The notes: generated from the letters alone by a model not told the origin. A DNA stretch of 64,000 nucleotides from Scilla litardierei (GCA_030789695.1 CM061142.1:804496817-804560816), one strand, 5' to 3'. Counted from the first letter of the stretch, positions 1 through 12,547 are shown. Program-made: numbers and translations.

Positions 1-2660
1 ATGCACTTGGCCAGATATAGAAGTGCTCCAATAGCACTCAGATAAGGGACTTCTAGACTAAGTATATCATTCCCCTCTTCCAGCGGCCGGAAGTGGTCTT
101 TATGTGCATCCAGAGATCTACCACCATAGGCGTACTTAATGGATGACATTGGTCCATATGAAATCTATGCAACAATTTCTTTGTATATGTGGTTTGATGT
201 AGTATGATTCTGTCTTTTAAATGTTCAATTTGTAAGCCAATGCAGAATTTTGTTTTGCCTAGGTATTTCATTTCGAATTCTTTTGTTAGTCATACAGATA
301 TCTTAGTGATATCTTCAGGAGATCCAATGAGGTTCAGATTGTCTATGTAGAATGTTATATATTATAACAAATCATTTTCCCTTTGCTCTTGTAACGATGC
401 AACATCAGACTTCATTGTTGTTGAATCCTTGTTGTACAAGTAATTCACTAAGTCTGTTATACCACATTCTTCTTCAATGGAATAGACGTCCCGAAGTCTA
501 TTTAGGCATTTAAGGAAATGTGTAATTTATCTTTACCAAGATATCCATAAGGGTATGCCGTCACAACATCCGATATCTGCATATCCAAAATTTCATTTGC
601 CAAATCATAAGGTATTCACATTGGATAACTTAGGGAATCCGATGCATCATTTATATATGAATCATGCTCATTTTAATTTGTTTATTCCCCATTTTTGGCG
701 AAAATATCCTTGAGCTATAGGTTGTACCTTATAACATACTGTTTTGTACTTATTTTTTCTTATGTGTGCAATACTTATTTTACCCACAGGTTTGACACCT
801 TTTGGTGTCTGGACTTCAGGTCTGAGCACTTCACGTTTCATAAGCGAGTCCAGCTCATCTTTTATTTCCTTGTTTCCATATTTGGCCAATCTTTACGTTT
901 GCATTTTAGCACCAGAGTATGGGACGATATTTTATAAATATCATCGCTCTTATGATATATGTGGAAATATGATACGTGAATATATTGTCAACAATTATGT
1001 TCTTTATGTCCAACACCTCCCAAGTTCGTTCAATATTTACTTTCATTTCAGGTTTTCCTGGCATTTCCTCTATAGCGGATTCCGGGAAGGGTGAGGGTGT
1101 GGATATGAGCTCATTGTTTTGTGGTAGTATTGGCTCAAGGTCTCCAGGAGTTTTTTTTATTTCTTTCTTGGATTTCTGTCCTTGGAGCCTTGTGGTCTGC
1201 CTCTTTTCTGTTGAGGGACAACCACTTCTGCTGCTGGTGGATTGCATTCATTCTCAGTGATGTCAATCCTAGATGGAGTATTTGCAGCAGGGATGTGTGA
1301 TCTGACAATCTTTTGGTTGTCAGTAAATGAGTTCGGTAACTGGTGAACATGGTTCTGTATGTGGATGATCTTCAGGATCTCATCTTCACATTGTTTTATT
1401 ACCTGGATCATGGTGGGTCATAGTTTTTGTATCCGACGATATAATTTGATTCGCTCGAGATTTTTCAGTATCTGGGCCCTTTTTTGGGAAACTCATCTCA
1501 TCAAATTCACAGTCTTCAAGACGTGCCTTAAATGCGTCACCCATTTGGGGTTTCTAGGTATCTTAAAATGGAGGGTGAGTCAAACCCTACATAGATACCT
1601 AGGTGAGGACCCATTTTTGTCCTCTGTAGTGGTGCAATGGGGATATAAACTTCGCAACCGAAGATTCTCAGGTGAGATATGTTCGGTGGTATTCCATATG
1701 CAAGTATTGGAGAGAGACTCTGACCTCCAGATGGCTTATTTTTATTAACGATGCAGCATGCAAAAGTGCATGTCATCATAAATCCATCGGCAGCTGGGAT
1801 TTCATTAACAATGGACATGCAATCCATTGGAGTCTTTTTATCAGTGACTCTGCCAACCCATTTTGGGTATGAACATGTGGCACTGAATGTTCAATTTCAA
1901 TTCCCGTTGCTAGGCAGTACTCTTGAAATGACCGGAAGGTAAATTTACCAACATTAACTAGACACATTTTCTTTATTTGATTGTCTGAAAGATGTGCCCG
2001 CAACATTATTATTTGTGCCAATAGCATTGGAAAATCTAGGTTGCGGGTCGATAGTAGACACACATACGAATATTTTGAGAATGCATTTATCAGTACCATA
2101 AAGTGCCGAAATAGCCCACTAGGGGGTGGATCTATCCATATCAATCTCCTTATATTCTTTTGAGGAAGCGTGGAGATTCTTTGTCAATTTTTAGTAGAGA
2201 TGCCATTGTAATTAGTTTTCCCTTGTAGTAAGGGATGCGAGGGAATTCTCCCTTCTGAAGAATCTTATGATTCTTCGAGTCATGCCCATAGGATTGAGAT
2301 AAGATGCGGTGCATCAGCACTGATCCAGGGTGGCCAAGTCTATTATACCAAGTAAAAACTTGGCTGATGTAGGGCACTTCAGGTGCTCCGTTAAATTAGC
2401 TTCCTCTCCCGAATCTTTGAGTGGTAGATGCATGATAAAAGGCTCTCAAAATGTTCAAGTATGGATTTTACTCCGTTTTCTTGATACGTTACATACAGAA
2501 TTTCTTTTTCGTTTACATTTGTTGTTTCCAGATGGAATCCGTTTAAACGGATGTCCTTGAAACTTAGAAAGTTTCGATTGGAATTCGAAGAGAATAATGC
2601 ATCCTTTATTTTTATTTCTGTGTCGTTTGGGAGCAACAGTGTTGTGTTCCCAAAACATTC
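1..2660 (-). pseudogene. Element A pol remnant (PR-INT-RT)
   Basis: Broken copia pol read on the minus strand. At 2,391-2,660 there is a protease-end segment. At 2,150-2,377 is the GAG-pre-integrase segment (YNRLGHPG). At 1,776-2,144 is the integrase core (DASSKYS-like start, then VPHVHTQNGLAE). A linker at about 1,137-1,480 contains the KRGRPQGSKDRNPRK stretch. RT starts near 890 (DELDSLMKREV) and continues at about 360-1 (FYIDNLNLIGSPED, then LGKTKFCIGLQIEHLKD and PLSTPM). The middle of RT is largely missing between about 480 and 660. The RT catalytic box reads YIDN instead of YVDD. Several frameshifts and stops lie in every domain, so no active product is expected. Confidence 0.85.
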
Positions 2661-2889
2661 AATATGGCTCTGATATTATATTTATTGGGCTTTCATATAA
2701 TATGAAAATAGCATTTGTATTGAAGGATCGTATGTGTTTATTTATTGTCTACTAAGAAGTTATGAGAATAGTCCATTTATTGAAAGCTGAATCAGCACAT
2801 TTACTTTTCAGAAACATAATCAAATTTTATTCAAAACAAATTCAGAATATACAAATTGCTCTCATAACATTTTCTGAAAGATAAATAAA

Positions 2890-5880
2890 TGGCTAATCTA
2901 GCATGTTATCTCTTTCGAAGTCGTCAGATGTGAACTTGACTGAAGCATTTGTAATCACCATGTTTGTTTTAGCTTTCATTTTCATGTTCTCTTTATACAA
3001 TTCCTGGAGATGCCGCAGATTTCTACACACTCTAGACCAATGGCCTTTCATGACATAGCTATGTCACTGGTCTTCTCATTCCCTCTTGGGTGGGGTGCAT
3101 CATTTCTATTGTTGTCGTTTCTGTGACAGGTAAACTTCCGCCTCCCTTCATTTCTTCGCTGTTGGACTTAGTGACTCGTCTCAAAAGATGTGAGTGCTAC
3201 TCCCAAGTGCAGGAGATCGATCAAGTGGTAAACCTGGAGAGTCAGGTATCGAATCCACAGGACAGTCGACCTGTAAACCAAAAGCATCAATTTCAAAAGA
3301 TTAATAAAACGATGAAAAATTACCACCTTTTGATTGTGAGACAATTGTGATGATGGTTTGAGTAGACAAGAAATTAAAACTAAAGCAAGTAGGGGGGTCG
3401 ATATAGAGAGCCAATAAGAAGAGCATGTGTCGGTTGTGAGTTCGTTAAGGGTTTTGTAATCGATGATTTTGAATATCTTTTCTATAACTCAACTTCTCAT
3501 CTGGCTAGGGTATGAGAACGTCGGAAAGTATGGCGATAAAACGCATAAACAAGAGTGCCAAAATGTAATCACATATATCGTCGATTTCATAAAGAAAGTA
3601 CGCACAAGTGCCCTCTCGGGTCACGATACATCCTCTTGGAGCGTATCACGAATAAGTCTTACTCAGATCATATTCAATTAAGCATGCACATGTCTCCGAT
3701 TAACATACTTAATTAGATTATACATAGAAATAGATGAAATACGTGATTAAAACATGTATATAGGGCAAAAAGATAACAAAATCAACGATCACATAGCCCT
3801 AACTACATTACAACCAACACATGAGGTCACTAGCCACGCATGGAGATGAGAAAACTCAGTTTCATTAGCAAATACATAATCAAAACGTCAAAATACATGC
3901 TAAATACGTGAAATACAGGAGTAAAGTTGATATTTCTATCACAAAAACTCTTCAAAAAGCCTCTGAAATTCTTCTTTAAGACCCTCTATTCTCTGTTTCC
4001 AAAGCCCCAGAAAATCTCACGAAAATACGCTCTGTAACCCCTCCAATATGTTCAAAATACTCTCAAAATTGGTGTAAAATACCCTCTGGAGTACTAGGGT
4101 ATTTATAGGGGAATTAGGTCGGTATCGGATCCGAAAATATCGCTCAAATCCACTTAATACCCGCTCGGATCCGCTATCCACGAGCGTCGCAATCTTGGGC
4201 CGTCGGATCGAAGCGAGATGCGATGAGGAGCTGACACGTGTCCCAGCGGATCGGATCCGCGCCCGCATCCGCTTTCAAATCCTAGCCCAGTTCGGAATCG
4301 TTTTCCACCGCTGGATTCAAGCGGGGCGTCGCTCGGATGTCGCCACGTCGCAGCGGGATATGTATAACACCCGCTGCGCTTTTGAATTCGAGCGGAGACG
4401 ATCTCCGCCATCGGATGAGAGATCGACGGCCAGTACGCTGCCGCATCGCCCATTGCTAAGCGTCGTCAGATGGGGCGGGAACTGACAGATGAGCGCCACG
4501 TGTCCCATGAATTTTGCCCGCTCTGCATCGACGTGAGCTGTTGGATTCGGAGGCGATGGCTCAGATGCAGCCGCGTCGCCCGTCTTCAGAAGCCGTTGGA
4601 TGAAGGCGGAAGTCTGCTCGATGTGTGCCACGTGGCCCTTTTGATTCGCCTCCCGCTGTTGTGATGGAACGTCGCCGCATCCGTTCGATCTCGATCAAAC
4701 GGTCGAGAGTCAACCGCGTCGGCACCTCGCTGAGGCCATAGGATGAAGGCGGGAGAGCGTGGATTACCGCCACATGGCTCTTCCGATTGGCGCCGCGTCA
4801 TGCGCCAAGATTCGTGCGCTGAATTTCTTTGTATTTCTCGTTTAATTTGTATCCTGCATTCAAAAATTCACAGTAATTAGCACAGATCTCAGAAAATACA
4901 AATAAATAGTCGTTGGAATCGTGAGATCGACACTAAGCTATGAAAAATATAAAAAGTGCAGAAATACTCAGTTAATTGCTGTTTTGTGCTCAAATAAGGA
5001 GATTTCTCTAATAAATGATGTATACAAAATATGAACGTATTAGAGACCAATTAAGCATCATCTAAGCACAAAATAGGGCTAAGTGGGGGGGGGGGTTAAA
5101 TATGCAATATTCAACCCGAATCACTTAGCCTCTAGCCTTCTTGTTCTGTCCACATTTCTGTGGTCTTTCTTTTCTTTTATTATCTTTCTTCTTTTTAGAA
5201 GAAGATGCACTATGAGCATCTGGGAGGGGGCAGTGCCAGGGGGCACATGTTGTGAGTGGGTAGGAGAAGCTCTCTGTTTTATTCAGCCATGAGTAAACAT
5301 GACAACAGCTCAGAATACTTGGTGAATTTTCGTTCATGGTATTGCTACATCGGTATTGCATCATTCTTGTGGAAAGACGTGTGTGTCTTTTCCAGCATGC
5401 GATCTTCTGAGACTTTTTCACCACACAACTTCAGGCATGCAGCGATACTAAAAAAAGCTGAGTTGTACTGAGCTATAGACTTAAAGTCCTGCAGTCTCAG
5501 GTTCTCACACTCATATCTTGCCCTTGGAAGTATAACATCTTTCTGATGTTTATATCTTTCCTCAAGAGCAGTCCACAACTCAAATGGATATTCGACCATA
5601 AGGTATTCAGCGTTTAAGGCCTTGTCCACATGGCGACGAATATAAATAAGGGCCTACGCCTTTTCAATGTCAGTTGCCTTTACATATTTTGTCACAGCAG
5701 AAATGAGGGACTTAGCTCGCAGGTGGAATTTAACATCAAGCTGCCAGCTCAAATAATTCCGGCATGATGCATCAAGCACTTCCAAATCGACCTTGTGATT
5801 TTTGCCATTTCATCTAGCAAAGCACAAATTTGCATGAATTAATAATTTATTCATTAAACATTTTCATGTGGAGGCAATTT
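2890..5880 (-). pseudogene. Element A gag remnant, split by insertion H
   Basis: Copia gag (UBN2-type) on the minus strand. The right part (about 5,100-5,880) contains FELWTALEERYKHQKDVILP, then YNSAFFSIAACLKLCGE and the MLEKTHTSFH stretch; closely similar text is seen in element D at 43,045-43,458. It runs into a basic KEKKDHR segment near 5,130. The left part (about 2,890-3,188) holds a ruined CCHC zinc knuckle near 3,000-3,060, followed by a segment like the RHLQELY stretch of D. Insertion H separates the parts. Stops and frameshifts are frequent. In this family the product would be the capsid/nucleocapsid protein of the virus-like particle. Confidence 0.75.
3189..5070 (-). mobile_element. 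Element H: probable solo LTR of an unassigned family, inserted in A gag
   Basis: A 1.88-kb block with no coding capacity interrupts the gag of A. On the plus strand it starts TGTGAGTG and ends AAGCACA, i.e. TG...CA ends. The five flanking bases are AAAGA on the left and AAATA on the right, a target duplication with one mismatch. Read on the minus strand it has a TATA box (CTATAAATACC, 4,099-4,110) followed by transcript-like sequence, which fits an LTR with U3 on the right. The stretch 4,150-4,800 is GC-rich and contains degenerate repeats around GGATCGGATCCG and GGATGAAGGCGG. The family is not recognised. Open frames inside it are short and run on both strands, so none is called as a gene. 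Confidence 0.55.
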
Positions 5881-6282
5881 TTAAATGAAGAGCTAATTAC
5901 GTGGATCGGCCAGTCCCATATAAATAAAATAGTCCAAAGTCCATATTACAGTCCATATTACACAAATTAAAGCGAAAAAAGAAATTACAACTTTGGAAAC
6001 CCCGTGGGTCCCATATAAAATCTTCAGCTTCAAGAGTGGCCTCCGTCTCCATGGAAAGTAGTCATCGGTCATGGACATTACATAATTTCCTCGCTACAAT
6101 TTCTCTCAAAAAGAAAAGAAAATGCAAGAAAAGTAAAATGTGGGACTAAATATCCGATTCAAAACCATAATTAGCCATCCATGCAAAAATTTATGCTCAT
6201 CAAACGTTTTCATCACAGGCATCACATGCATCGCAGATTCACAGAAGGATAAACATAACAATTTAAATACTTAATAATTATT

Positions 6283-6372
6283 GGACCACTAGACAATGTC
6301 ATACACCGTTAGGTTAGGTAACTAACTGCAGAGTGGTCACATGATCTTCTTAATTATTAAGTCAATGCCGCA
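6283..6372 (-). other. Conserved hairpin block in the leader of A
   Basis: This block of about 90 bp recurs in the leader of D (54,195-54,290) and twice in J (12,895-12,995 and 13,030-13,125). On the minus strand it reads GACCACTCTGCAGTTAGT, then an ACCTAAC-like arm, then AACGGTGTATGACATT and a final GTGGTCC. The CCGTTAGT...ACTAAC...AACGG arms can pair. It is conserved while the surrounding leader has drifted, which suggests an RNA function in the element, such as packaging or dimerisation; that function is inferred. Confidence 0.6.
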
Positions 6373-6732
6373 TAACCAAGCAAAGTTTATCCGAATGATG
6401 AGCTATAGAATATGATGCAATGCATATAAATATGATCCTAAAAATGGTATCAAATTATGCAATATATTGTGCTATTTGTGCTAGTTAAAATAAATTTGAA
6501 TGATGCCCAATATATTTGTTCTTCATGAAAAAGGAAATAGTTTTCCCTTTTATATCCCCCAAATAATCTACACAAGTCCTTAAATATCCCATATGGTCCC
6601 ATTTTAGCCTCTCATTATATACAATTTTTCTGTAATTTTTAGGCCCCTGAAAGCCTATTTATTCATATTTATAACCCCTTTTCATTTTCAATATATTTTT
6701 CTTTCTTTCTGTTATTTCCAGTTTATTCTAAC

Positions 6733-6782
6733 TGCGGGCATGAAGCCCGTAGTGTGGCTGCGGGCTTCAGGCCTGCACTACA
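6733..6782. repeat. GGGCTTC/GGCCC palindromes in the leader of A (left part)
   Basis: Two near-palindromes in a row: GCGGGCATGAAGCCCG and TGCGGGCTTCAGGCCTGC. The same type of unit continues at 11,683-11,757 on the other side of insertion F, and a larger set is in the leader of D (54,405-54,965). This shared motif is one reason to join 5,890-6,790 with 11,673-12,547 as a single leader. Confidence 0.6.
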
Positions 6783-7002
6783 TATTTTTTGTAAGGATCG
6801 TTTAACTTGCAATACTAACAACAAATACCCTAGCAGTGGGTGAATATAGTAATGACAATAAATTGTGCAATTAAAAATTTAATTTGCAAATGCGGAATAA
6901 TAAATGCAAGAGGAATTAATCAACACAATCAATCCAACCGCGAACACAAGAAATTACCATGGTTCCCAAACCTGGGTACGTCCAGCCACACCAATATTCA
7001 CT

Positions 7003-7245
7003 ATAATTTCCACAAAGAGAAGTGAATACAATCCCACAAAGAGATACATCACACAGAGGATTTCGTCTTATACAAGAACCCAACCAATCCTACACAAGGA
7101 TCAAACTCCCACACAGAGAATTACTAACTCACACACATAGAATTAGGGTTAGTCTTATACTAGGACACCAAACTCACACAAAGAGAGTAACTAACTCCCA
7201 CAAAGAGAGTATCTAGTTCCCACAAAGAGAATTAGGGTGTCAAAT
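7003..7245. repeat. Degenerate minisatellite in F (CCCACAAAGAGA units)
   Basis: Roughly eight degenerate units of 20-40 bp built around CACAAAGAGA or CACACAGAGA, often followed by an AATTAGGGT or AACTAACT tail. Part of the LTR of F; no coding function. Confidence 0.65.
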
Positions 7246-7577
7246 AAACACAAAGTAAAACAAATACTCTTACATATGCCTTGATGATGAACTTACTCAT
7301 TAATGAATGCAAGGCATGGAAGAGGATCTCCAAATGATGAGATTAGCTTGATTGCACTTGGATGATTTCCCTTGAGCTTGACTTCAATTCATGAAGAGAT
7401 AAATGCGCATGAGAGGGAAATGAGAAAGTTTGAGAGTGGCTTAATGATTCTCAAATGACAAGAAGGTTCTAATGAACTCAGCCCTCTCCTATAAATAGGA
7501 AGCCAAAAGAAACCCTCAAACCCAAAAAAATGGCAATTCAGAAAATCTGCAACGGCTAAAATTTGGCAGTTTACGTC

Positions 7578-8070
7578 ACCGACAGTCGATTGATGAACAC
7601 ATCACAGTCGACTGTCAACGGCTATAAAGATCCCAACGGCTATAATCTGAGCCAGGACAGGCAACTGTAGAAGACTACACAGTCGAATGTAAATAGATAG
7701 GCGACCGTAAATACTTCATCAGTCGACTGACTTGCAAATTGGGATGAAGCCCAAAAATGCAAGTTACGCACATACGACTGTAGAACAATTCACAGGCATC
7801 TGTAAATAGACAGGCGACTGTAAATACTTCATTAGTCGACCGACGTGCAAATTGGGATGAAGCCCAGAAAATGTAAGTTGCGCACATACGCCTGTAGATC
7901 AATTCCCAGGCGTCCGACTGTAAAATGAACTTTAGTCGACTGAGGCGAAAAGCTCAAGAAGAGTCAAGAAATAAGTTGACTTGAGCTGAGTATATCAGTC
8001 GGCTGTAGAAGGCCAGGCAGGCGCCTGGAATCACCCAGTCACCTATCGTGCCTTCACCAGTCGACTGTAG
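7578..8070. repeat. Array of CAGTCGACTG inverted repeats in F
   Basis: The palindrome CAGTCGACTG and close variants (AGTCGACCG, AGTCGGCTG) recur about ten times over 490 bp. Two units of about 115 bp are near-duplicates (about 7,690-7,795 and 7,800-7,905), each with GGGATGAAGCCCA and a GCGCACATACG stretch. The layout parallels the CTAGTCGGTC arrays in the LTRs of B and C but with a different core sequence. Confidence 0.75.
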
Positions 8071-8310
8071 GAGAGCCAAAAACTCCAGCTTGAGTTTAAG
8101 GCAAGATGAACATGTTGGGATGATTTCTATGATAATCCTAAGGCTCTTAAGATGGAAAATGTATATGCATGAATGAGTTAATCTATCTATCAAGGCATTA
8201 CATTAAACCTAGACTCAAAAAGAGAAAAGCAATAAACGACATATTACATGGATTACATTGCTTTACGTAGAGTCTATGGCTTCAATTCTTGATGCCTTGA
8301 TGCTCCCCAT

Positions 8311-11300
8311 TGTAATGCCCAGTTTTGAACTATACGTGTATTCTACTGTGTATACGTGGTATTTCTACTTACGATGCATACATAGGCATTAAATAATTGT
8401 GAATGTCGACGTATGTAACGTAGTGCAAGGGGAGTTTTGCCGTAATATGTGGTTAAGAGAAGAGAATGCGAAATGTGAATGCGGGAGAAGTGTGAGTGAC
8501 GTCGTGTGTATAATACAACAAGAATGTATTGGACGTGTGTGCGTGGTGCATGTATGCATGTGTAGGCATGCATAGGTGTGTGTAGTAAAGCCATGCTAGT
8601 GTGAAAGGGGTTAGGGGTTAATGGCATCCCCGTAAATTTTTAAAAAAGTGAGGGGCAAAATGGTCATGTGGGCAAATGAGGGGGTGTGTATATAGTAAAA
8701 AGGTGTGTGCATAAAGTAATGGCAAACTTGTAAATACCTAGAAGTTGAGGGGTATTTTTGGGAGGGTATTTTAGTCATTTTGAATTGTGCATGGCTTATG
8801 GAGCAAGTTAAGGGAGAGTGTAGAGAGTTATTTAGCATTCTTTTCTTTTCTTCCTTTAATCCTCTCTTTTCCCCTCTTTTCTCCTTTCCTCTCTCCCTCC
8901 CATGCTAGGGTTGGCCATCCCTCCCAAATTTCTCCATATTCTTCAATTCAAAACCCTAATTTATCTCTCCTAAAATCAAGAAGCACAAGTTGGATGCAAG
9001 TGGGAAGAAGTTAGAGAAGAAAGAAAGAGGAGGAGAGGAGGAAAACAAAGTTTTGGAGGTAGAATTCTAACTTGGATTTGGAATTCTAATTTAGGGTTCT
9101 TGTTACCATGTTTATATCATATTTTACTTAATATGAAGTAGGGTAGCCAAATTTATGTTCCATGAGTTAATTTTACTAATCACTCCTTGGAATTCGATGC
9201 AAAATCTGCCTCTTTGGAAACCTGAAAATTCTGTTGTGTGTTATTACTTGAATTCTGGTTACTGTGGCTTGAATAAAGTTTCGAAAAAGTTATATTTTTG
9301 CATATCTTGAAGTTCTACCCCAAAATCATATAAATTTTACATATGTTCAATTCCGAAATCATGAGTAAAAATTCCATCTTTACAACATGTTTGATTGACA
9401 TTCAGTATGGACACAGTTTAGTAAAATTGATCTCAGTCACTGCACACTCCATGGAATTTTGTATTCTTGGTCTCGTTGTAAAGTTAACAAGTTTTTCTAC
9501 AATTTCATCGCAGTGCATATTTTTCAAAATTCTGACTAAAAGATGCCCTAAATTAGCAATCTTAACAACCCTCGGAATCTGTCTGAAAAACAGATTTGAT
9601 AGGCTTCACCAAAAAATTTACCATAAATCATATATATCATATTTTTGCATTAAATTTTATATGTGAATCCAGAACTACTAGGTCTACAACTTTCATTTAG
9701 GACTGTTTTCTAAATTCTGACTATAATTAGGTGATATCAGCCATACTTTATGACTGTCTATACGTTTCCTGCAAGCTGAAGTGGTTAAGCGGTGATATGA
9801 ATTGTGTATTGTTGGTAACTTACACTCTTTAGTACATGATTAGTGTTTTTACATGAAAGGTAGACTAATGATATGAGTTGCAAATAGATTTGCTAATGTG
9901 CTCATGGACATATATGTCACGCTCACCACGTGTTTGTGAAAATGCTTCAATGAAATAAAATTGAGAAACATAAGAAAATGAGCTCCCATGAATCATGTTA
10001 TGGATTTGTGATGTTGTGACACATGTTTGGCATGGTTTCGTAAGTGATGGGCTAACGAGTGGTGATGGCGGGTATGACACTTTGGTGTATGACCCATATT
10101 GATATGTGATGTGGCTATGATGGAGGGCATGACACTTAGGTGCATGACCCAGATTGATATAATAGAGGAATGTTAACCCTGTGAAGCCATGCCATCATGA
10201 TTCTTATAATATGATTTATAATGTTTATTTGATGATTTGGAATGTCTCAGTCCCCTCTAAAGGGGGTGAGCTACTAAAACTGGGGTTTCGGGGGGGATTT
10301 GAGTAAATTGTGGATATGAGGCCTGGACTACGAAGGTGTGGATGTATTGATGTGATATGTGATTATTATTCCCACTCGCCTTTACAGGGAGTGGAGGGGC
10401 ATTGGCATTGTGATGATGTGGTTTGGGTGTGGAGAGGTATATGGTGGAGAGCCTCACTCTTGCTACTGTTCAGTGAGGAGGCGGAGATGCCCAATGTACA
10501 GTGCCCGTGTCCACTGCACCGTGTGCCATACTTACCCCAAACCTTTGAGGTAAGGCCCGTGAGGCTGGTCACCTGGCAGGGCAGGTTGAGAAGCCCGGTG
10601 TACAGTGCCTGTGTCCACTGCGTCGTGTGCAGTTTCCACCCCAAAACTTTGGGGTGAGGTCCAGGTCCTGGTATCACACAATTTACCCAAGTTTTCAACT
10701 AATTCAATTATTAAATAAGAGTTTGTATGCTACTTCTTCTGCTGGCAGCACTTCCCTCTTTTCTTTTGCCTACTTTGTTTGTGACATTGTGTTATACTCT
10801 GGCACTTGTAATTACCTTATTAGGATATGTTTTCTTGAACACTTGTATTATTAATATTATTCGTGCTAACCCTTTTCTTGCAGTAGCCCGACATCAAACC
10901 GCAGGTATGATCCCTTACTATGATGTTTACCTTACGCCACATTATTTAGTTTACATGTCTCATTTATCATACCTTGCCTTGTGATTGATAAACTTATAAC
11001 AGTGTTCCAAATCCAAGTGGATTCCTACTGGGGCACGCATTGACGTGCTCCTCCCTATTTTCAGGTAGCAGATAGTTGGGAAGCCTGTGAGACTTGTGAG
11101 CATGGAGCTGGGGGTGTGGGGTAGTTCAGGGAGTTGCGTTGTACTCTGTGGTAGTGGAGTTGGTAGTGTCTTTTAGAGGTGTAACTTGAGTTGAAATTTA
11201 TTGGAGCACATTGGTATCAGATGTTGTGTTGGCACTTATATTAGAAATGTGAAATTATACATGTACTCTTTGTGATGTTGTATAGTGGCATGTGATATCT

Positions 11301-11468
11301 CTGTTGTTATATATGGAGTATTACCGGTACTATCCCAGCATGTGCGCAGTGGCCTGCATGTTCTGTTTCTCCTTTCCCTTCTTTTTACTCTCTCTTCACC
11401 CTCACCTCTTCAGGGTTCCTGGAAAAAAAATTTAAAATTCCTGGTATCTTGGGGATTGGGGCGTGACA
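8311..11468 (+). mobile_element. Element G: solo LTR of a Tekay-like Ty3/gypsy element
   Basis: A 3,158-bp block that starts TGTAATGCCC and ends GGGGCGTGACA. It is flanked by an exact 5-bp duplication CCCAT (8,306-8,310 and 11,469-11,473), so both ends are certain. Size and ends resemble the 3.06-kb LTRs of E. It has a pyrimidine-rich transcript-start-like zone at 8,840-8,930, a possible splice donor near 9,057 (GGAGGTAGAATT) and an acceptor near 11,064 (TTTTCAGGTAGC), an arrangement paralleled in the LTR of E. Tandem duplications are visible at about 10,075-10,165 and 10,490-10,660. No gag or pol is present, which makes it a solo LTR. It inserted into F. Confidence 0.85.
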
Positions 11469-11682
11469 CCCATCATCTCCAAGCTTTGGCACCCCTTGGG
11501 TCCCAGCTTTGGCATTGCTCCTCTTGATGTACATCCTTGCACCAAGCTATTTTTCTCTAAATCATGCTATTCTCCATTTGATAAACATGAGACTAGAGAC
11601 ATTAGCAACAACATAATGTTATGATCATCATCAACACAATATTGGTATGAAACACCAATACCTAGCAAATTTTTTTGTTGCG

Positions 11683-11757
11683 GGCCTGAGGCCTGCAATG
11701 AAGCTGCAGGCTTCAGGCCCGTGCTATATATTTTTCGTTGTGTGTGGGCCTTCGGCC
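11683..11757. repeat. GGGCTTC/GGCCC palindromes in the leader of A (right part)
   Basis: Three near-palindromes: GCGGGCCTGAGGCCTGC, CTGCAGGCTTCAGGCCCG and GTGGGCCTTCGGCCCAAAG. They continue the set seen at 6,733-6,782 and show that the leader of A resumes here after F. Confidence 0.6.
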
Positions 11758-11867
11758 CAAAGATTTGCAAGAGAAGAGAGGGGACGGTGGCTATGGGTTG
11801 CCGCCGCCCCCGTCAGCGCCTATTGCGAGAGGGGGAAGGGGGTTTCTCTGTCGTGGGCGGGTTGGGA

Positions 11868-12075
11868 GGTAGCCCCGTCGAGAGGTGGGGTCGGGGAACA
11901 GCCCCGCCGAGAGGCAGGGGTCAGGGAGCAGCCTCGTCGAGAGGCATGGGTCGTGTATCAGCCCCGCCGAGAGGTGGGGGTGCATGAGCAGCCTCGCCGT
12001 GAGGCGGGGGGGCACGGGGACATCCTCGCCGTGAGGTAGGGGCGGACAGCCTCTCCGTGAGGTGGGGGCAACGCC
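11868..12075. repeat. GC-rich 30-bp minisatellite in the leader of A
   Basis: About seven units of about 30 bp with the core CAGCCCCGCCGAGAGGCGGG, varying mainly in CCGTCGAG/CCTCGCCGTGAG. It is far more GC-rich than its surroundings. Both strands are open over part of it because the unit length is a multiple of three, so the proline/leucine/arginine-rich open frames here are probably by-products of the repeat. Confidence 0.8.
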
Positions 12076-12547
12076 TTCAGGGTGGTTGCGGCGACACCGC
12101 CTGTAGGGCAGGCACGGGACGACCCACTACAGGCGACGGCAAGGCTGCTGGAGGAGCCGTATGAGGGGGGGTCATTTTCGATATTTATTTTCTTTTGAAA
12201 CGTATTAAACGATTTCATATAAATCAACCCAAAAAATAGGGGTTTTAATGTTACAAAAATAAGAATCGACGATTAAAAATTGTCGTTTTATACCATTAAC
12301 CCAATATTCCACTCCGATCTTGCGAGATCGATGGATAAACGAATCATGATCATGATTAAAAATTAAATTTTTCGGGATCATACCTCTAGATCCGTCCTCG
12401 AGATCTAGCGACGGTTGATGAAGCCTACGCATGGATGAAGACACCCGTTTGTAGTAGACAAAGCCGCTCGCGTGGATCATCGCCTTTCCTTTGCTTTTGC
12501 AACGATCGGTTTTTGTGGAATTTATTTAGAGGCTCGTGTTGATAATG

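Larger units (their letters stand above)
6790..11672 (-). mobile_element. Element F: solo LTR-like insertion (SIRE-like copia type), split by G
   Basis: Non-coding block that interrupts the leader of A. Its layout matches the LTRs of B and C. Near the left end is an AAATGCGGAATAATAAATGC segment, then a CCCAAACCTGGGTACGTCC segment, then a minisatellite, then an array of short inverted repeats, and near the right end TGATCATCATCAA. By analogy with B it is oriented on the minus strand. Removing G (8,311-11,468) leaves about 1.7 kb, which fits one LTR of a SIRE-like element. No internal region is present, so it is probably a solo LTR. The ends are approximate: both fall in T-rich sequence and I could not find a clean target duplication. 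Confidence 0.55.

Noticed and set aside
7578..8070. A CRISPR-like array
   Set aside because: Regular short repeats with spacers are seen, but this is plant LTR sequence, the repeats are 10-bp palindromes with related spacers, and there are no cas genes.
10257..10700. Overlapping open frames of 65-115 codons in solo LTR G
   Set aside because: They lie across a tandem duplication in LTR sequence on both strands and resemble no protein I recognise.
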